Origin: Gymnorhina tibicen
Taxonomy: Eukaryota > Chordata > Aves > Passeriformes > Artamidae
Assembly: GCA_013399875.1 (NCBI GenBank)
Contig: VXAZ01018985.1
Span: 744,001 to 808,000, forward strand
DNA length: 64,000 nucleotides
Direction: 5' to 3'
Shown: in pieces, positions 24,601 to 38,500 of the stretch
Layout of the letters: the number at the start of each line of letters is the position of its first letter
How positions within the stretch are numbered: the first letter of the stretch is position 1
Notes under the pieces: generated by a model
What the model was told of the DNA's origin: nothing
What the model saw: the letters and a program-made list of their open reading frames with translations, nothing else
Databases searched by the model: none
Position numbers and translations under genes: made by a program

Positions 24601-26865
24601 CATCTCACTGCAGCCAGAGTGGAGTCACCACGTGTGACAAGCCTGCCTAGGCTGGGGCACGGCTGTTTAAAAGCGGCCATTCAGGCCGGGCGACTTGGCG
24701 TGGAAGCAGCTAGAGACACGACTCTCATCTGTGCACTGTGGGACTGGAAACATCATAGTCCAGCTCGAGGACTTTTTTTCTGTCTCCTATTGTGCATATA
24801 CATTTGTTTGCCGTGTGACTGTAAGAAATCTGTTTCTGCAACAAACATTTCAATTTGGGCCACACTCCAATGAGGGACTTTTGCTTTTAGGCAAATAACC
24901 AGTTATTTCAGTTGAGTTTTATTTATTGAGGTTGGAGTATGCCTGAATAAGGCTTTTACGTGCCTCACAAGTAATTTGGTGTGGTAGTCTGCTGCAAAAC
25001 AGAAGAATGCAGAAAGATGCTTAGCCTGACAGATGCTCCTCTGGTGGTGTGCTGAAGACTTTCAAGGGCAGGTCTCTTCCTGGGAGCAGGGAACATAATT
25101 ACTGTTAATATGATTTCATACCCTGGTGCTGAAGTTGATTTGTAGCATCTCTTCTGGGATGGTGGTGGCTGAAGACATTGCCAGAGCAGATCGCAGCCTC
25201 AGAAAAGAAAATGTATATAAAATATAGATCCCTTGCTAGTAAGCAACGTGTGTTCAGGATTATGCTAAAGATAAATGCTGCGAATGGAACATCACAGAGC
25301 TAAAAATACAGGGTTCCCTTTCTTCAAGGAGAGAGAACCCCCTTGGTTGGGTCAGGATGAAATATCCCAGGCTTACAAGAAGTATTAAACAAATTAATTG
25401 CCTATGTGGTGATTTTTGAGGAGTGCATTAGGATATCACATACAGTAGACACTGGTCTTTTCTCCTGAACAGCAGAAATATGAGAACTTATTTGTAATAC
25501 AAGGTTCCCATTGATTAATTGATAAAATTTAACTTATATATAATCCAAAGGTCAGCAAGAGTGTCTACACAATGTAGATATATTTTAGCTCCAGCACCCC
25601 AATTTCCATAGCAAATGCACAGATTATCTTTGCATTACATACCCATTGGTCTGTGGCCAGTGTGTGAATAATATAGATCTTACAGTTCTGTTTTGTCAAG
25701 CTGCGACGTTTTGTTTCTGGAGGTCTTCAGTTTTAAACTGGCCAGAAGGACAGTCATTACAAACATGATAGCAAAGTGCCTAAAAATACAGATGTTTCTG
25801 TAAAGGTAAACATGCTCACGGTTATTGCACAGCCACTTGACTACTGTATGTGGTACTCTCTTGCCATACACATTCCTAAATATTGGCTTTCATTTGTGAT
25901 GTTCATTTATTGTTGTAATAGCACAGTCTGACAAGGGTTTTGTCTGCAAATTCATTGGCTAATTTTAACTAGTACGTGTTTGTACAGAAAATACAAAATG
26001 AAATTTTGTTTCATTTAGAAATCGGCCATGTTATTTCTTACAGTTTATGATAATGCAACAATTGGTTTAGATTATTTATAAAGTATGTAAGTATCACTTG
26101 ACTTCAAAACGCTTCATTTGAGATTTCAGAATGCCTCCTGGTCACTACAAGACAATATAACCAACTCTTGTCCTTTCAATCTTCTTATATTGGGGAGGGG
26201 GGCTTAAACCTTACAAATCTTATTACTAAAAAAAAAAAGAGACAGTGCTGATGTTTTCAATTCCTAATGTCTACAAAGAGAACAATTTTAACTCCTATTT
26301 TAACTTTCAGCACAGGTTGGATTTGGACTATCCTCTTACTTATGGAACTGCTCTTCCCCACTATGTTCAGCTGTCACCATCTGAGTATCCCTTTTGTCCT
26401 TAGTGAAACAGGACAATTGTACAGTGGGGATAGAAACTGCATCACATAACACTTCTGAATGGGACCTTTTAAATTGCCTGTGAGATTTAGGAGCCTGGAC
26501 TTCATTCAGATGTTTTGGGGTAATCACATCCTGTCTGGAGGGTATCTGTGGAGGTCTTGACTTTCTTTCAAGGCAAGAAATTCTGCAGCTTTCAAGCACT
26601 CATGTGACATTCAAAGACACATATAAGATGTGAATTGTCACAATATTTAAATGTATTGTTAAAGAAATATCTAAGAGCACAAGAACCTTCTTTCTCACAT
26701 GTCTGAGGATACTGGAATTTGCTCTTTATATCTGAGACTGAGAGTATCTGACACATAACCAGTCTCCTCAGAACATCCTACCAGCAGACAAGTCTTTGAA
26801 TGAACCACTGTGGTGGCTCCTGAGTTTCTGCATGTACTACCTTCATGATTTGCAGCAGGGCCTAT

Positions 26866-26945
26866 CTCATCTCATCTCATCTCATCTCATCTCATCTCAT
26901 CTCATCTCATCTCATCTCATCTCATCTCATCTCATCTCATCTCAT
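26866..26945. repeat. Pure pentanucleotide microsatellite (CTCAT)16
   Basis: Sixteen uninterrupted copies of CTCAT span exactly 80 bp. If the long PAG1 3'UTR is real, the repeat is transcribed in the mRNA. Its purity suggests recent expansion and likely length polymorphism. Confidence 0.97.
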
Positions 26946-29008
26946 GTCTGTGGAGATGACTACTTTGGAATGGCCCTTTGCTTCACAGTCCCAACCCCTT
27001 TAACTTAAAGAAGGGGATGTGAGCTGGTTCTCGTCAGTCTGACTGGTCTTTCTAGATGAAAGTGTGCTAAGAGCCCACCTTCAGACCAGAAAAGATCATT
27101 CATTGTCAGGGCAAGACAGGTACAGCCCACTGCAGCAGCTTAGAAGAAAGAGGTAAAGGAACAATAGCTAAGTTTCATTTGCACTTCCCCCATTTCACAG
27201 ACAACCTGTTACAAAAGATTTTTGAAGTAGAAAAGGTTACATTAAATGAACAAGTTGCTGAGAGTCTCACAGGAGATGGATTTTTCTTATTCATTGTTTA
27301 TTCTTCTCAGTATTCCCTACACATAGAGAGGCGAGGGCAAGTCATCTCCACCCAGCCATGATGCAGTTGGATTATCTTTTATCAAGCCTGTATATCAACA
27401 GAACTGAAATGAATAAATAAATTCTAAATACATGTTTTTGTTCAATTATAAACCCAACATGGACAAATGTAAATGCACTAAAGTAAGTACCATGTGTAGA
27501 TCTGGACTTGCATGATGGGTTTTAGCATCATGGGGGTTTTAGCAAAAAACAAAACCAAAACTCAAACTAACAAAAAAAACCCAACTCTAACTGGATTATT
27601 TTATTTAAATAGAATTCTTTGCATGAGCCAAGGCTGCAGGATTGGGCCCTAAGAGTTTAGAAGTTTGGTTTAGTGATAGGTACTTTTGTTTTTATTTTCA
27701 GTGAAATGCATTTTCTTTCTTTTATATTACTGAATTGATATGACTTCCATAAGAACAACAAAAAATAGTCAGTTATATGGATAATTATGTCTAATAGCTA
27801 ATTATTAAAATCATGCCTCAATAAGAGTCACTTAAAATTGGGTGCTATATGAGCTTCAGCATAAAATTGCTTTACATATGGAACATTGCATACTAAGAAC
27901 ATAGTGGATAATAATTTGTAAATACAGACACCTTTGTTTATTTTATCCGTTGTTTTGTAATGGAAAAAATATGTATTACTGGAATATCTCTGAGCAAAGT
28001 TCTCTTACATAGTGTTCTAGCAACAAAAAGTGTTTTCTGGACAACTGTTTGAATCTCTGATCACTGACACAGAACTGCAAAACATCCTCAAACCAGTATG
28101 AGCTTGTGAAAAGAGAGGCTTAGAACTGTCCCAGCTATCTTAGAGTGGACACAGTTAAATACACTGTGAAGTTCAGATCTGTGGGCAGCGAGAGCAGCTC
28201 AGTGATTCGATGACTGTGCCATATACACCTGAAGTCAATGCATGCAGACTTCTGAGATGGCATTAGCTAAGGCTTGTTTGCTACATGAAGGGTTCTTTGG
28301 CTTGCTACCTGTTTGAAATCAATATACTTTTATCAACACCACTGCAAACACTGAAATACTGTAGTTTTGCAGAATGTATGTTCCGTAAGTTGTAGCTTAA
28401 CTGTAATTGCAGGGCTTATCCTACTGTTAGAACACTTCAGATCCAATACCAAATTGCATTTTGTAAATTAACAAATGCCATTAAATTCCTCTCAACATTT
28501 TGTAATAGTATACACAAGTTGATGTCATTTAGTCATACCTTTGTTCCAAGAATCTTCATCAGATGTTTCTATAGCCAATTCAGCTTTTGGCTGCTGAAAG
28601 CACAGTAGGCAATTATGGTTATTTACTGTAAATGTAGACAAGTTTATGTAAATATTTCTGGGGGAAAAATGCTACATGAACATATGAAGCAGTTACCTAA
28701 AAGTAAGAACATAGGTCAATAATAAAAAATACAGGTTTTATTTATGTACAGTAGTATCCTAATATTTACTTGTTTATATGCAGAAAAAAATCATAAGATT
28801 CTGTACTGTATTCTCTGAAAGCATTTAAAAGAGGCTCTGCCATTTTCTCTGGTTATTATATTTGCAAATAATTCTTGAATTTATTGGAAATCCATGTAAA
28901 TGATGTCCAATGGGAAACATGTCACATTGCAATGAAATTAATTTAATTCAAAAATCCTGGCAAAATTCATTGACTTGAAATCTATATATAAATTCAATAG
29001 CCAGACAG

Positions 29009-29024
29009 AATAAACCACAATAAA
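29009..29024 (+). terminator. Candidate distal PAG1 poly(A) signal (two AATAAA hexamers)
   Basis: AATAAA occurs at 29009-29014 and 29019-29024. A GT/T-rich element follows about 10-40 nt later (ttttgttgtagtggttggtt), the arrangement expected for efficient cleavage. It is the best-formed signal seen downstream of the PAG1 stop. Functional use is inferred. Confidence 0.5.
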
Positions 29025-29045
29025 TAAGCTTTGTCTTTTGTTGTA

Positions 29046-31819
29046 GTGGTTGGTTGGTTGATTTTTACCTGTGCCTCTTTTGTTGTTTTCTTAACAAATA
29101 TATTATTCAGTCCTTGCAGTCACTTCATCCTGCAGATCTTAAAACCTGCATCATTTTATGGAATTTTGTTTGTTCTGGGCATTTTGTGCTGATTTCATTA
29201 TCTGACAAGAGCTACTAAGACTTCTTTGTGATATATAGCACCTCACTCCTCCCAAAGCCACAGTCCTGTCAAGATTCAAGCGTGCACACAACAGCACCAA
29301 TTTTAAATTGTCTCTGACTAAAGCAGGGACTCCCATGAATGTAGTGGCACTATGCTCTTTAATGCAGGTAAGAGTACTGGGTTTGAGCCTTTGAAAGTTG
29401 TGCAGCTTTCAGCATTTTTAAAGTTGCAGTTTCCAGCCCTATGGATTATCCTCTGAAATTGCCATGGCATTTGATTCCTTTTCCTTTGTTAAAGATGCTC
29501 TCTAAGTAATGTTCTCCATCCATTTGCTGCACTGCTCTGTCAATAGCAAGACTCTCATTTGTGTAGAAATACTTTAAGAGCATCCTGAAGCCTTTCAGGA
29601 GGCAGGTGACTTAGGACCACTGCTGAATATGTAACACATATTCTGCATGTAAGTCTAACACAAAGAAATGTCATCTTCTAAGCATGTCACCAGAACAAGG
29701 CTTCTTTGTACACTAGAGCATGAGGCTAAAATAGTACCTAACCTTTTGCAGCTTGCATTCTCCCTGACTTGCACCTTCCTCCTCATTATCTTTAATTACA
29801 GATAGGAAAAGAGCAGCTTTATCCATTTAATACTAAGCAGTTACTGAGGAACAGGTTCCTGGAAAATTCACAGTGCAGACAGGGATTAGTTATGCCAAGC
29901 TGGGAGGCTGAAGAAATTACACAGAGACAGACAAGTAGTATCTGTACACTGTCAAAGTGATGGCTGTTTAATGTTTAATCTGGGTAAGTATATTTTAATA
30001 CTCAAAAGATACAAGGTTATAGGACAAATAGAGATTTTGTAAAAATAAGGAATATTTCCTGTGCAAAATCATTCAGGATCTGATAAGTGTAAAAGAAGAT
30101 TACTTTTTACTGAACATTTGTTCATGGGCCAAGAAGCTGCAAAATATGCAATTTGATATAAATTTTTTATTAAGTAACTGCTGAATATTATCCAATACGG
30201 ACTGTTCTTCTGGAAAAAATGCATGCAGCATTATTCTCAAGAGAACTGTTTCACAGATTTTTTTTTTTTTGATTCTTCATTCTGAACAGTTGCTATCAGC
30301 CATAAAATAGCTCTATTACTAGGGTTAGTTTCAGGTTTGAGGCCAACCACACAGAACTATAAATGTGGCTGGTTGAAATATTGAACAATTTTCCCAGATT
30401 CTGGCTAATCGTTTAGCTGCATGCACACACTTGGGAACAAAGTACGAGCATCTTTGTTCTCCATGAGCTTTGACATCACTTAAAAGAAAAGCTTTAAGGT
30501 AACGGGAGCTCGGTGTGGAATGAGGCGTATACTGCAGTGACACCTGGTGTTCAAAATAGAATTAGTCCCTGTGAAGTGTGGCTGACAATTGATTTTTAAT
30601 TGGGTACGTACTCACTCAAAGACTCACAGTTCATCCTGTGTTCATGGAGCATAGCATTATAGTGAACTAGAAAGCATTGGAGCTAAAGAGTGGCTTGACA
30701 TTGCTTCATAGAAAATGTGTCTGACAGATTTGTTTCAAAAGCCCAAAATTGCAGTGACATGATCTTCCTAGCACTGTAGCTGGCAAGATACTTCAGCACT
30801 ACTTCTTCTCAGTTGGCTATTACATAAATGAGATTGACCTTTCATATAACTCACACAACTGGAATTTCTGTGCAGTCTTTGTGCAAGGACTGATAGGCAA
30901 GAACAGAGAACTGTCAGTTCAGGCAGAAAACAGGGATCCTGTGTGTGTCGTGGTGCTAGAAATCATATTAGAGCTACAATAGATTCTTCTGAAACAGCTC
31001 CTGCTAAAGAGCTTATTGACCAAAGTAGTCAAGATCTGCATATTTACAGATGTGACTGAAATGGTATGTAAATCCCATCATCAGTTAATGTAATTAAGGA
31101 TTATTAGGATAATGTAAGATAATAACAAGGATCATTATTATTAAGGATTTCAGTTTGCCACAAGATAAAATAAAAATAAGAAGATCTGGTAGCAATATCT
31201 AATTTGGACTGATGAACTATTTCCATTATGCAAAAGGTTTGTGTCACCTATTTTGAAAACCACATACATGCTCCACATTTATGTAAGTTAATCCTTAAAA
31301 TCTGGCAAGGACAAAACTCTAAGTCTAGCATTCTGTTTTTCCTTTATGTGACAAAATTCTGTTAAGGGGTTGGCTGAGCTACAAAAGTCATGTTATCATA
31401 AAAGTCACTAGTTTTTTCTTTCCTTAATTTTTCTGGAAAATTATGGGAGCCTGTGAAAACAAACAAATAAGCACGAACCTGAACTTTCCAAGGCTGCACT
31501 TACTTTGCATGTCAACCAGCAGAGAGCCAAGCCTTGTCCAGCAGATACTTGAAGGTTGGAACTCAAACTAGAGGTTCAGAGGTCCTTCTACTTTCTTAGC
31601 TGCAGCTTATTTTCAGCAGCAAAGTACAAAGGAAAAAAAGGATCTGGGCAAAATGAAGTCTGGATGGATCCTGAAGGAAGCAAACAACTGCTCCTCCAAG
31701 TAATATAATGAATCTTGCAAGCCAGCAGCAGAACCAGCATTGTGCTGTTTCTAGGTTAGAGGGCTGAGGCTGTCACAGGCTGGAGAAGAGAGTTATCAGT
31801 AGCTTGTCTTTAAAACACA
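29046..31819. other. Intergenic, no gene recognised
   Basis: AT-rich unique sequence after the proposed PAG1 3' end. A 12-T run lies near 30259-30270. No repeat, RNA gene or coding exon is recognised. Confidence 0.5.
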
Positions 31820-32560
31820 TGGTTCCTTGGGTACTCCTTCAGGTTATTTTGGAAGATAGGAGTGACATTTGCTTTCCCCCAGTTTTCATGCACCTCTCCA
31901 AGTCATCATGATCATTAAAAGATAATCAAAATACAATGACATGAGCCAGCTCCCTAAGCATTTTTGGGTGCATCCAGTTTGCTTAAGTATTCTGTAACCT
32001 GATCCTCTTCCACCACAAGTATGTGTTCCTTGCTTCAGACTTTTCCCTTTGTCTTTGTTTGGATTACTGAAGGCAAGTTTTCCTGGTAGAGACCGAGGTG
32101 AAGAAGCCACTCAGTACCTCAGCCTTTTCTACGTCCTGTGTCACCAGGGCCCCTGCCACCTTCAGCAGCAGCAGGATCACATTTTCCCTAGTCCCCTTTT
32201 GTGACTGATATAATTACAGAAAGCCTTCTTGTTGCCTTTGACACTCCTCACCAGATTTAATTCTGGTTGGTCTTTGGCTTTCCTGTGTCTTGCATGCTTG
32301 GATAGTGTCTCCATATTCTCCACAGGACTCCTGTCCCTGCTTTCACCTTCTGGATGCTTCATTTTTGTGTTTTAATTTTGCCAGGAGCTCCTTGTTCATC
32401 CATGCAGGTCTCCTGGCATTTTTGCCTGACTTCCTGCTCCTTAAGATGGACCCCTGTTGGCCTTGGAGGAGGTAAAGCTTGAATATCAGTCAGCTTTCTT
32501 GGATCCCTCCAAAGCCTTATCCCTTTGGACTCTTTCAAGCAGATCCCATCCAGCCACCTC
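31820..32560 (-). mobile_element. CR1-like LINE, ORF2 internal fragment (decayed)
   Basis: The minus-strand translation at 32177-32362 contains ELNLVRSVKGNKKAFCNYI, which matches the conserved CR1 segment between endonuclease and reverse transcriptase (RDVKGNKKGFYRYI type). Neighbouring frames (31886-32110 and 32359-32562) continue with CR1-like text but are broken by stops and frame changes. There is no 3' terminal octamer here, so this is an internal piece of an old insertion. Confidence 0.75.
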
Positions 32561-35500
32561 ATTCACCAAATAAGAGGATTTTTGTGGAAAAGCAGTATTG
32601 TGACCTTATTTGCAATGACTTTAATTGCTTGATCAGGTGTGGGGTTTTTTGGCCACAGAAACTGTCTCAGTAGTTGTAAGCATAAAAAATAGCACAAAAC
32701 TGTATGAAGTATGCGAAGGTATTTGTAAATCTGAGGTTTCTTTCCCTCCAGATTTTCCATCTTAGGTAACACTTGAAGGTTGGGACATGATTGAAAGATG
32801 CTGATTGCCACTTGTCTGTGACACATCTGTTGGTGACACTATAAAGACTGATAAGTGGAAAGATAAGATGACAAGGATCCTGTCCTTTATAATTTGCAGC
32901 TAAAATACTCATTGGGCAGATGAGTGCAAAGAGATGAGTGGGAGTAAAGTCCATTCTCTGTTGTTCACTGTAATAGGTTTGTCATGATACTCTAAACAGT
33001 GAGATTAGTTTTTTCCATGGCTCCCAAATTCCCACTAGGTCCTCCTGGGTTCATCTACAGTGCTCTCCAATACACGTCTAGCAAGCCTTCTAGCCCAGGC
33101 ACAGCGTGCTTCTGCAGCCCATGTTACCAGAATATACAGTTGGCTCTGGCATATGGGGTAACACCCCCTAAGCTGCCTCAGCACAGCTCCAGCCTTGGTC
33201 CTGCAGGTGCAGCTCCAAGCCTCAGCTAATGAGCCTGCACTGAACCAAGCTGCAGACGGAGCTTGTGTCTCTGCACCAGCACTGTGATTTGGCCACAGCC
33301 TAGGTAATTACCCCACGTAAGGGAGATAAATAGGCGGGAGTATTTCTTTAACTATGTGTACGCATGGGTGTCAAGGGCAGGGGAGAAGACAGAGAATCAC
33401 AGGTTTGAGATCACGTAACTTCCCTTTTCAAAGCTCTTCTTATGCACTTTTCCACTTGGAATCATCCGAGCAATGGCCTATAGTGAAAACTGGCCAGAAA
33501 CTCAAGACAGTTGTTGTTTATGGTCAGTTGTGTGGTTCAGAGAACAAGAAAGTTTGGAAGAGAGAACTCTCCCACTGGAAATGTGTGAGCTGGAGGTGCT
33601 ACACCACCACTATGAGGTGCTACAGCAAGAGGAATTCCTTCGTGAAGAGAACACAGCCTGGGGGTTATCCTGCACCTTTCAGACACATATATGACAAAAT
33701 TAAAACCAAAATGACTATCTTGGTGCCTGGGGTGGCTGTACGGACATGTTCTTAATCTATTAAGTAATTTTACATTAATCTAAGAAAACCCCTTCAAAAG
33801 ACAGATTATTCCTTTTTGGACCCAAGCTGAGCAACTTTCTGTCTGCTTCCAAAAAAACCCCCCAAAACACTTTAACATGTATGGAGGATACTCGTGAGGC
33901 TATTATAGCCCTAGATGGTTACCACGAAGTAAGAGCTGAGTGTTTGGGTCCCCTGCACCACTAATGGAGTTAGGTGACTTCAGAGGGGTCTCCGACAGGC
34001 AACGTACTAAGAACAAACTGCTTGAGGTAGTCACTGAGGAACAGAGAGGACAGTATTAAGGGTTTCCCCACCCAGTGTAGGATAGGCAGGTACTTCCTGG
34101 CAGCCGTCTTTCACAGACACAAACCATTCCAGTATGTTTTGACAGCTTGTGTCTTGAAACCTGTATGTTGGGTGAGATGACAACTACTATTTGTAGCATG
34201 AAAAAATTAGCCTGAAGAAATACGTAGCACATGTTCTCTTCTGGAGAAGTGCAATATGAACTCATTCAGAGACTAAGCAACCATGACCGCATCCGTATGG
34301 GGAGCACATGTCCTTTCAGTTAAAAACATCTCTATTTGTGCACCATTGCCCTCTTGGCAAATCTGCATAAATCCAACGCTTTAAAGCACGTGTCATCTCC
34401 ATTATAGTATGGTGGGAAATGTAAAGTGCTGTGTACACTTTAGGCCACATTCAGAATTGATTTGAAGGAGTGCTTGAACTCATTTGAGATTAAGATCTGG
34501 TCAGACTAGGACATCTCTCATGGATAACACTGAACTCTAGATTTTCCTCTGGTATTTCAGAAATGACAACAGAAACTGCATCGAGGGACTTGTCTCCAGT
34601 GATGCACATGCAATTTTCATACTGCAGGAAAAGAAAGTTGCAGCACTGACAGCCACACAGTGCCATCTGAAGTGCAGTTAATTAATGATGAAACCAGTTC
34701 ATTTGTTCCTCTGTAAAGTACATTAGCAACAAAGGAATAAGAATGAGAATGCTATCACATCACAAGGGGTTCTTGCTACTAATTCTTCACAGACAGAGAG
34801 ATAGTGTAAGGTAGATGAAAAATTTACAGGAATTTTCACCAGACAGACTTTGCCAACATCTGCTATGTTACTACACCCAGCCTGTGGATTTGACACCAAA
34901 GGCCTATCAAATAAGTGCTGTTGCATGTTTGCCTTTCCTCACCATAGAGAAAAAAATGTTCTCTTTTTCCTAGACAGCAGCAAGTCCTTGGCATGACTGG
35001 CTCTGTATCCATCAGCGGTCTTCACAGGGTCCAGATCTTCAAATGCTCTTCTCATCCTTGTCTGTAGGTTTTGGGGCCCCCTCATAGCTTTTCTCAGGGT
35101 TGTTTAATTCATGAATTGCACTCCCTGTTGGGGCAGAAATAAAAAACTTGCCATTAAGTTGCCTAATTCCCTAACTCATTTCTGTCCCTGATGAACAGAT
35201 TCAGTAGCAAAAGGATGAGAAGAGAGGCAATCCCCAGAATCCATGGGCTTGGACAGCTTTAGCATACTCACTGTTTACACAACATGCACCCACTTGTAGG
35301 AACAGCCACTAGCAACAACTTCTGTTCCTGTTCATTTTACTGAGTAATATTTGTTCTGCAAGGGACGTACCCCTCACTGCAGTGACCACAAAAGAAGGCA
35401 TGTGTCCCAGAGACAATTTTGGACCAGCATGGCCATCCAGGAAGATTGCCAAGTGTTCTGTTCCTAATGGGAAGAAGGTGGGTACTGCAGGGTACAAGAA

Positions 35501-38500
35501 ACTCTATTGTTTGTGCCTGATGGGGTGGAAGAGCCAGAAGGGGAAGAAAAGCGATGGGAAAGAGAATGCAGTTGGGATAATTTTCATTTCTAAGATTGCA
35601 AAGCTGAATCTATGATTAACATTTCAGTCTTGGGTTCTGGCAGATATGCAGGGCAGCAAGCATCCTCCATACAGATGTCTCAGAGTTCTGGGAGGTTTTA
35701 AGTTCAAAATAGTGACTTCAGCATTCAATAGCCCTGGCAAGCATTAAGAGGAAAACTTTGGCATGTGTTAAGGATCTCAAAAAGAGGGGGAGGGAGACTG
35801 CTGCCAAAAGTCCTCCATTTTGAACTTAGTTTTTCTCAGAAGCTCAGTTTCTATTGCTGTTCATTAAAGCTACAATTTCTATACCTGAGGAAAAAATAGA
35901 GGCAAAGGATAGGGAGAGGATGAGGCTGTTAATTTTGAACAACTGTTCACTTCTAGCATTCCCACCCTTAGGTTTTTGACAGTACATTCTTAATTGAAGT
36001 AATTATTGACTATGCTTCCCAACTTGAGTTTAGTTTAGACAGTAACAAAGGCATTTTTGGCAATTAGGCTTAATCTAGAAACTGAAAACAAAGCTCAGTG
36101 TTTCTTAAAAACAAACAATGTTCTTACTGTTTGTTAAGGGAGGTTGTTTTTTTTTTTCCTCTGGTGTTATTTTGAGTTCTAGCATGTCTATTGTACACAG
36201 GCTGGAGTGTTCACTCTGGTTGTTTACAACAATTTCCCTCATGTTGCCAGGCTTTTCTTCTATGAACCATAATTTTGTAGGCAATGTACAAAACAAGCTG
36301 CAGGGTAAATAATGGCATATGTGTGAAAAGTGTTGGCTCAACACCCCTCAAATTTGTCTCTAGCCCTAAAACTGTCATGAGAGCATTAAACACTCATGAG
36401 AAGTCAAAAGCACAGTAGGTACCTCCTTGGATTAAATTTTAAAGGATTGTTTCATTTGTGCAAATTTGGAACTGAAAATATTTCTCAGATTTCTGTGTCT
36501 TTAGGGGAGGCTTTTGTGGCTGCCCAGATTTCACTTTGGGTCTGCTGAGCTCACTGCAGTCACCGCTGTTGTTGATACCAACATGTCTGAGACCACTGAT
36601 TTTAGCGCTGGAAGGAGACTTTTTTGGTTGAAGTAGCTGGAAACTGTTTTTGTGCAGCAGCTATGTGTGGCTGGCCACATGTGGCAGCTAAGAGGGGACA
36701 GAAGCACTTTGTCCCATTACATCTTCATGTTCTCCACAAAAGGTGTATCTCCCATACTTGATGCACAACTGGGAGGGCCATGTGGTCATAGGACAAAACC
36801 AATAGTTTTTTGACTCTTATTAAACTTTTGTGGGAGTGGGTTAAGCAGTACAACATCTCACTGTGATGTGGCTACTGTGGAGAAACAAGCAAAAAGTGAA
36901 GCAGTGGGGAGACTCCTGCAAGCCTGGGGACAGCCACTGAAATCCTCACTGATAGCTACTGCGCAGACACATTTGCCTTTCTTGTCATAACCAGACTGGT
37001 GTAAAAGTTAGCCAAGAAACACAGCTCTCGTGAATGGGTGTCTCATCTCCTCCACATGCTAACATACACCTTCCCAGCGTCAGTGAAAAATCTGACTCAA
37101 ATGCACCACCACCAGTGGACAAGAACTGTGTCACATATTTAAGAGCTAGGAAATTTGTTACAAATCATTATTAAAACAGACAGAAAGAAGAAGGTATTAC
37201 CAAAGCTTCTAAATGTCTCATTACTATGGATGCCACTGGTAAGGACTGCTCTGACCTGAGCACAGACTCAGACTTCTCTGCGAGCAGTTTCTGAATGCCC
37301 AAAAATAGTAATTGCTGGAATTACCTTCCCCTAGATCCGAAACAATTAGGCTGGCCCCAAAAATGGAGTCAGAAATGGTGTCTTGGTAGACTGTATGATC
37401 ACACAAGCCATCACAGAATGTAAGATCCCTTTATATTTCTCTGTTGCTTAAGAGATGGTTAATAACACTGTCCAGTTTTCTGATGAGCTGCTGAAAAACT
37501 GAGTTTGGGACCTCTGAGAAGTGGGACTTGTAGAGCATCTTAGACTGCCTGAAGAAAGAGCTCAGCTGCACTGTGACACCTAACATTAGAAAGAATCAGG
37601 GCTGCTGCCCATGGGATTTCCCAAATAGAACATGTACGTATGCTATGTGGAACACAGACAAAGCTTCATGGATAACTCAAATTTTCTGAAAGGCTGCAAC
37701 AGACCCTGTGTTTCCTAGGGGTGTCAGAGGCATCATGTGTGCTGCATGGCTGATCTGCCCATGTGCTGGATATAGATGAGTTTGACCAAAAGAAGAGTTG
37801 TTTTGTTTAGCTCAAATTGACATGGCCTTTAGAGTGCATGTTTGCTCATGTTAGTCCTGTTTCCTAACCAGAACTATCCTTTCCTCTTCTGTGGAAAGCT
37901 AAGAGTGGTGCTTTGCTTCTAGAGAGGGGGAAACTTTCCAGGAAGGAATTGCAGTGACTTTCTTGAGGAAGCCAGTGGCCTGCCAAACTGTGGACTTCAA
38001 AAACAAGAGAAATGGATTTCTCGTCCTTCTCCTCCTCCTTTTTCCTTACTACTAAGTCTAAAAAAGAAAGTTAAACCATAGTGAGACATTTATTTTAAGT
38101 CTATCACTGAATCACACTATGATTTTTCAGCTGTAAGGGCTATCCAACTAGCAGTGACATGGTAAAACAAGTTTATTTCTCTAGGTACCACTTGGTGTGG
38201 TTAAGGAATACAGTAAAACTGAGACTAATTTGCTGTGAATGCTGGTGCAGTAGACCATGAGGATCTGTGTCAGTAGAAAGCTGTATGTGACACGCAGATT
38301 ACAGGCTATTTTTTATTGTCAAACTCAATCCTTCTTTCAAACAAATACATTGTCAGAACCCTGATTATTTCTGTTGGAAGCATTGCAGCTTGTTATAAAG
38401 GGGCATAAAGTCTTTCTCTGCAAATTCTTGATCATTGCATTACAATTCCAAACCATTTGTGAAATACACCATTTAATTTACAGCCTGTTTCTCTCTATGT

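Larger units (their letters stand above)
19918..29045 (+). other. PAG1: Probable long PAG1 3'UTR
   Basis: No splice-supported coding sequence follows the stop. The region is AT-rich and ends near a double AATAAA (29009 and 29019) followed by a GT-rich stretch at 29031-29060. Vertebrate PAG1 mRNAs have, as I recall, several kb of 3'UTR, which fits this length. Earlier AATAAA hexamers at 21402, 21598, 23384, 23748 and 27412/27416 could give shorter forms. Pumilio-type motifs TGTATATA (21481) and TGTAAATA (27917, 28647) are present. No CR1 was seen here. The exact end is inferred and could be nearer. Confidence 0.55.

Noticed and set aside
33354..33755. 133-codon frame and overlapping 73-codon frame
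   Set aside because: No family resemblance and no supporting splice or promoter signals.
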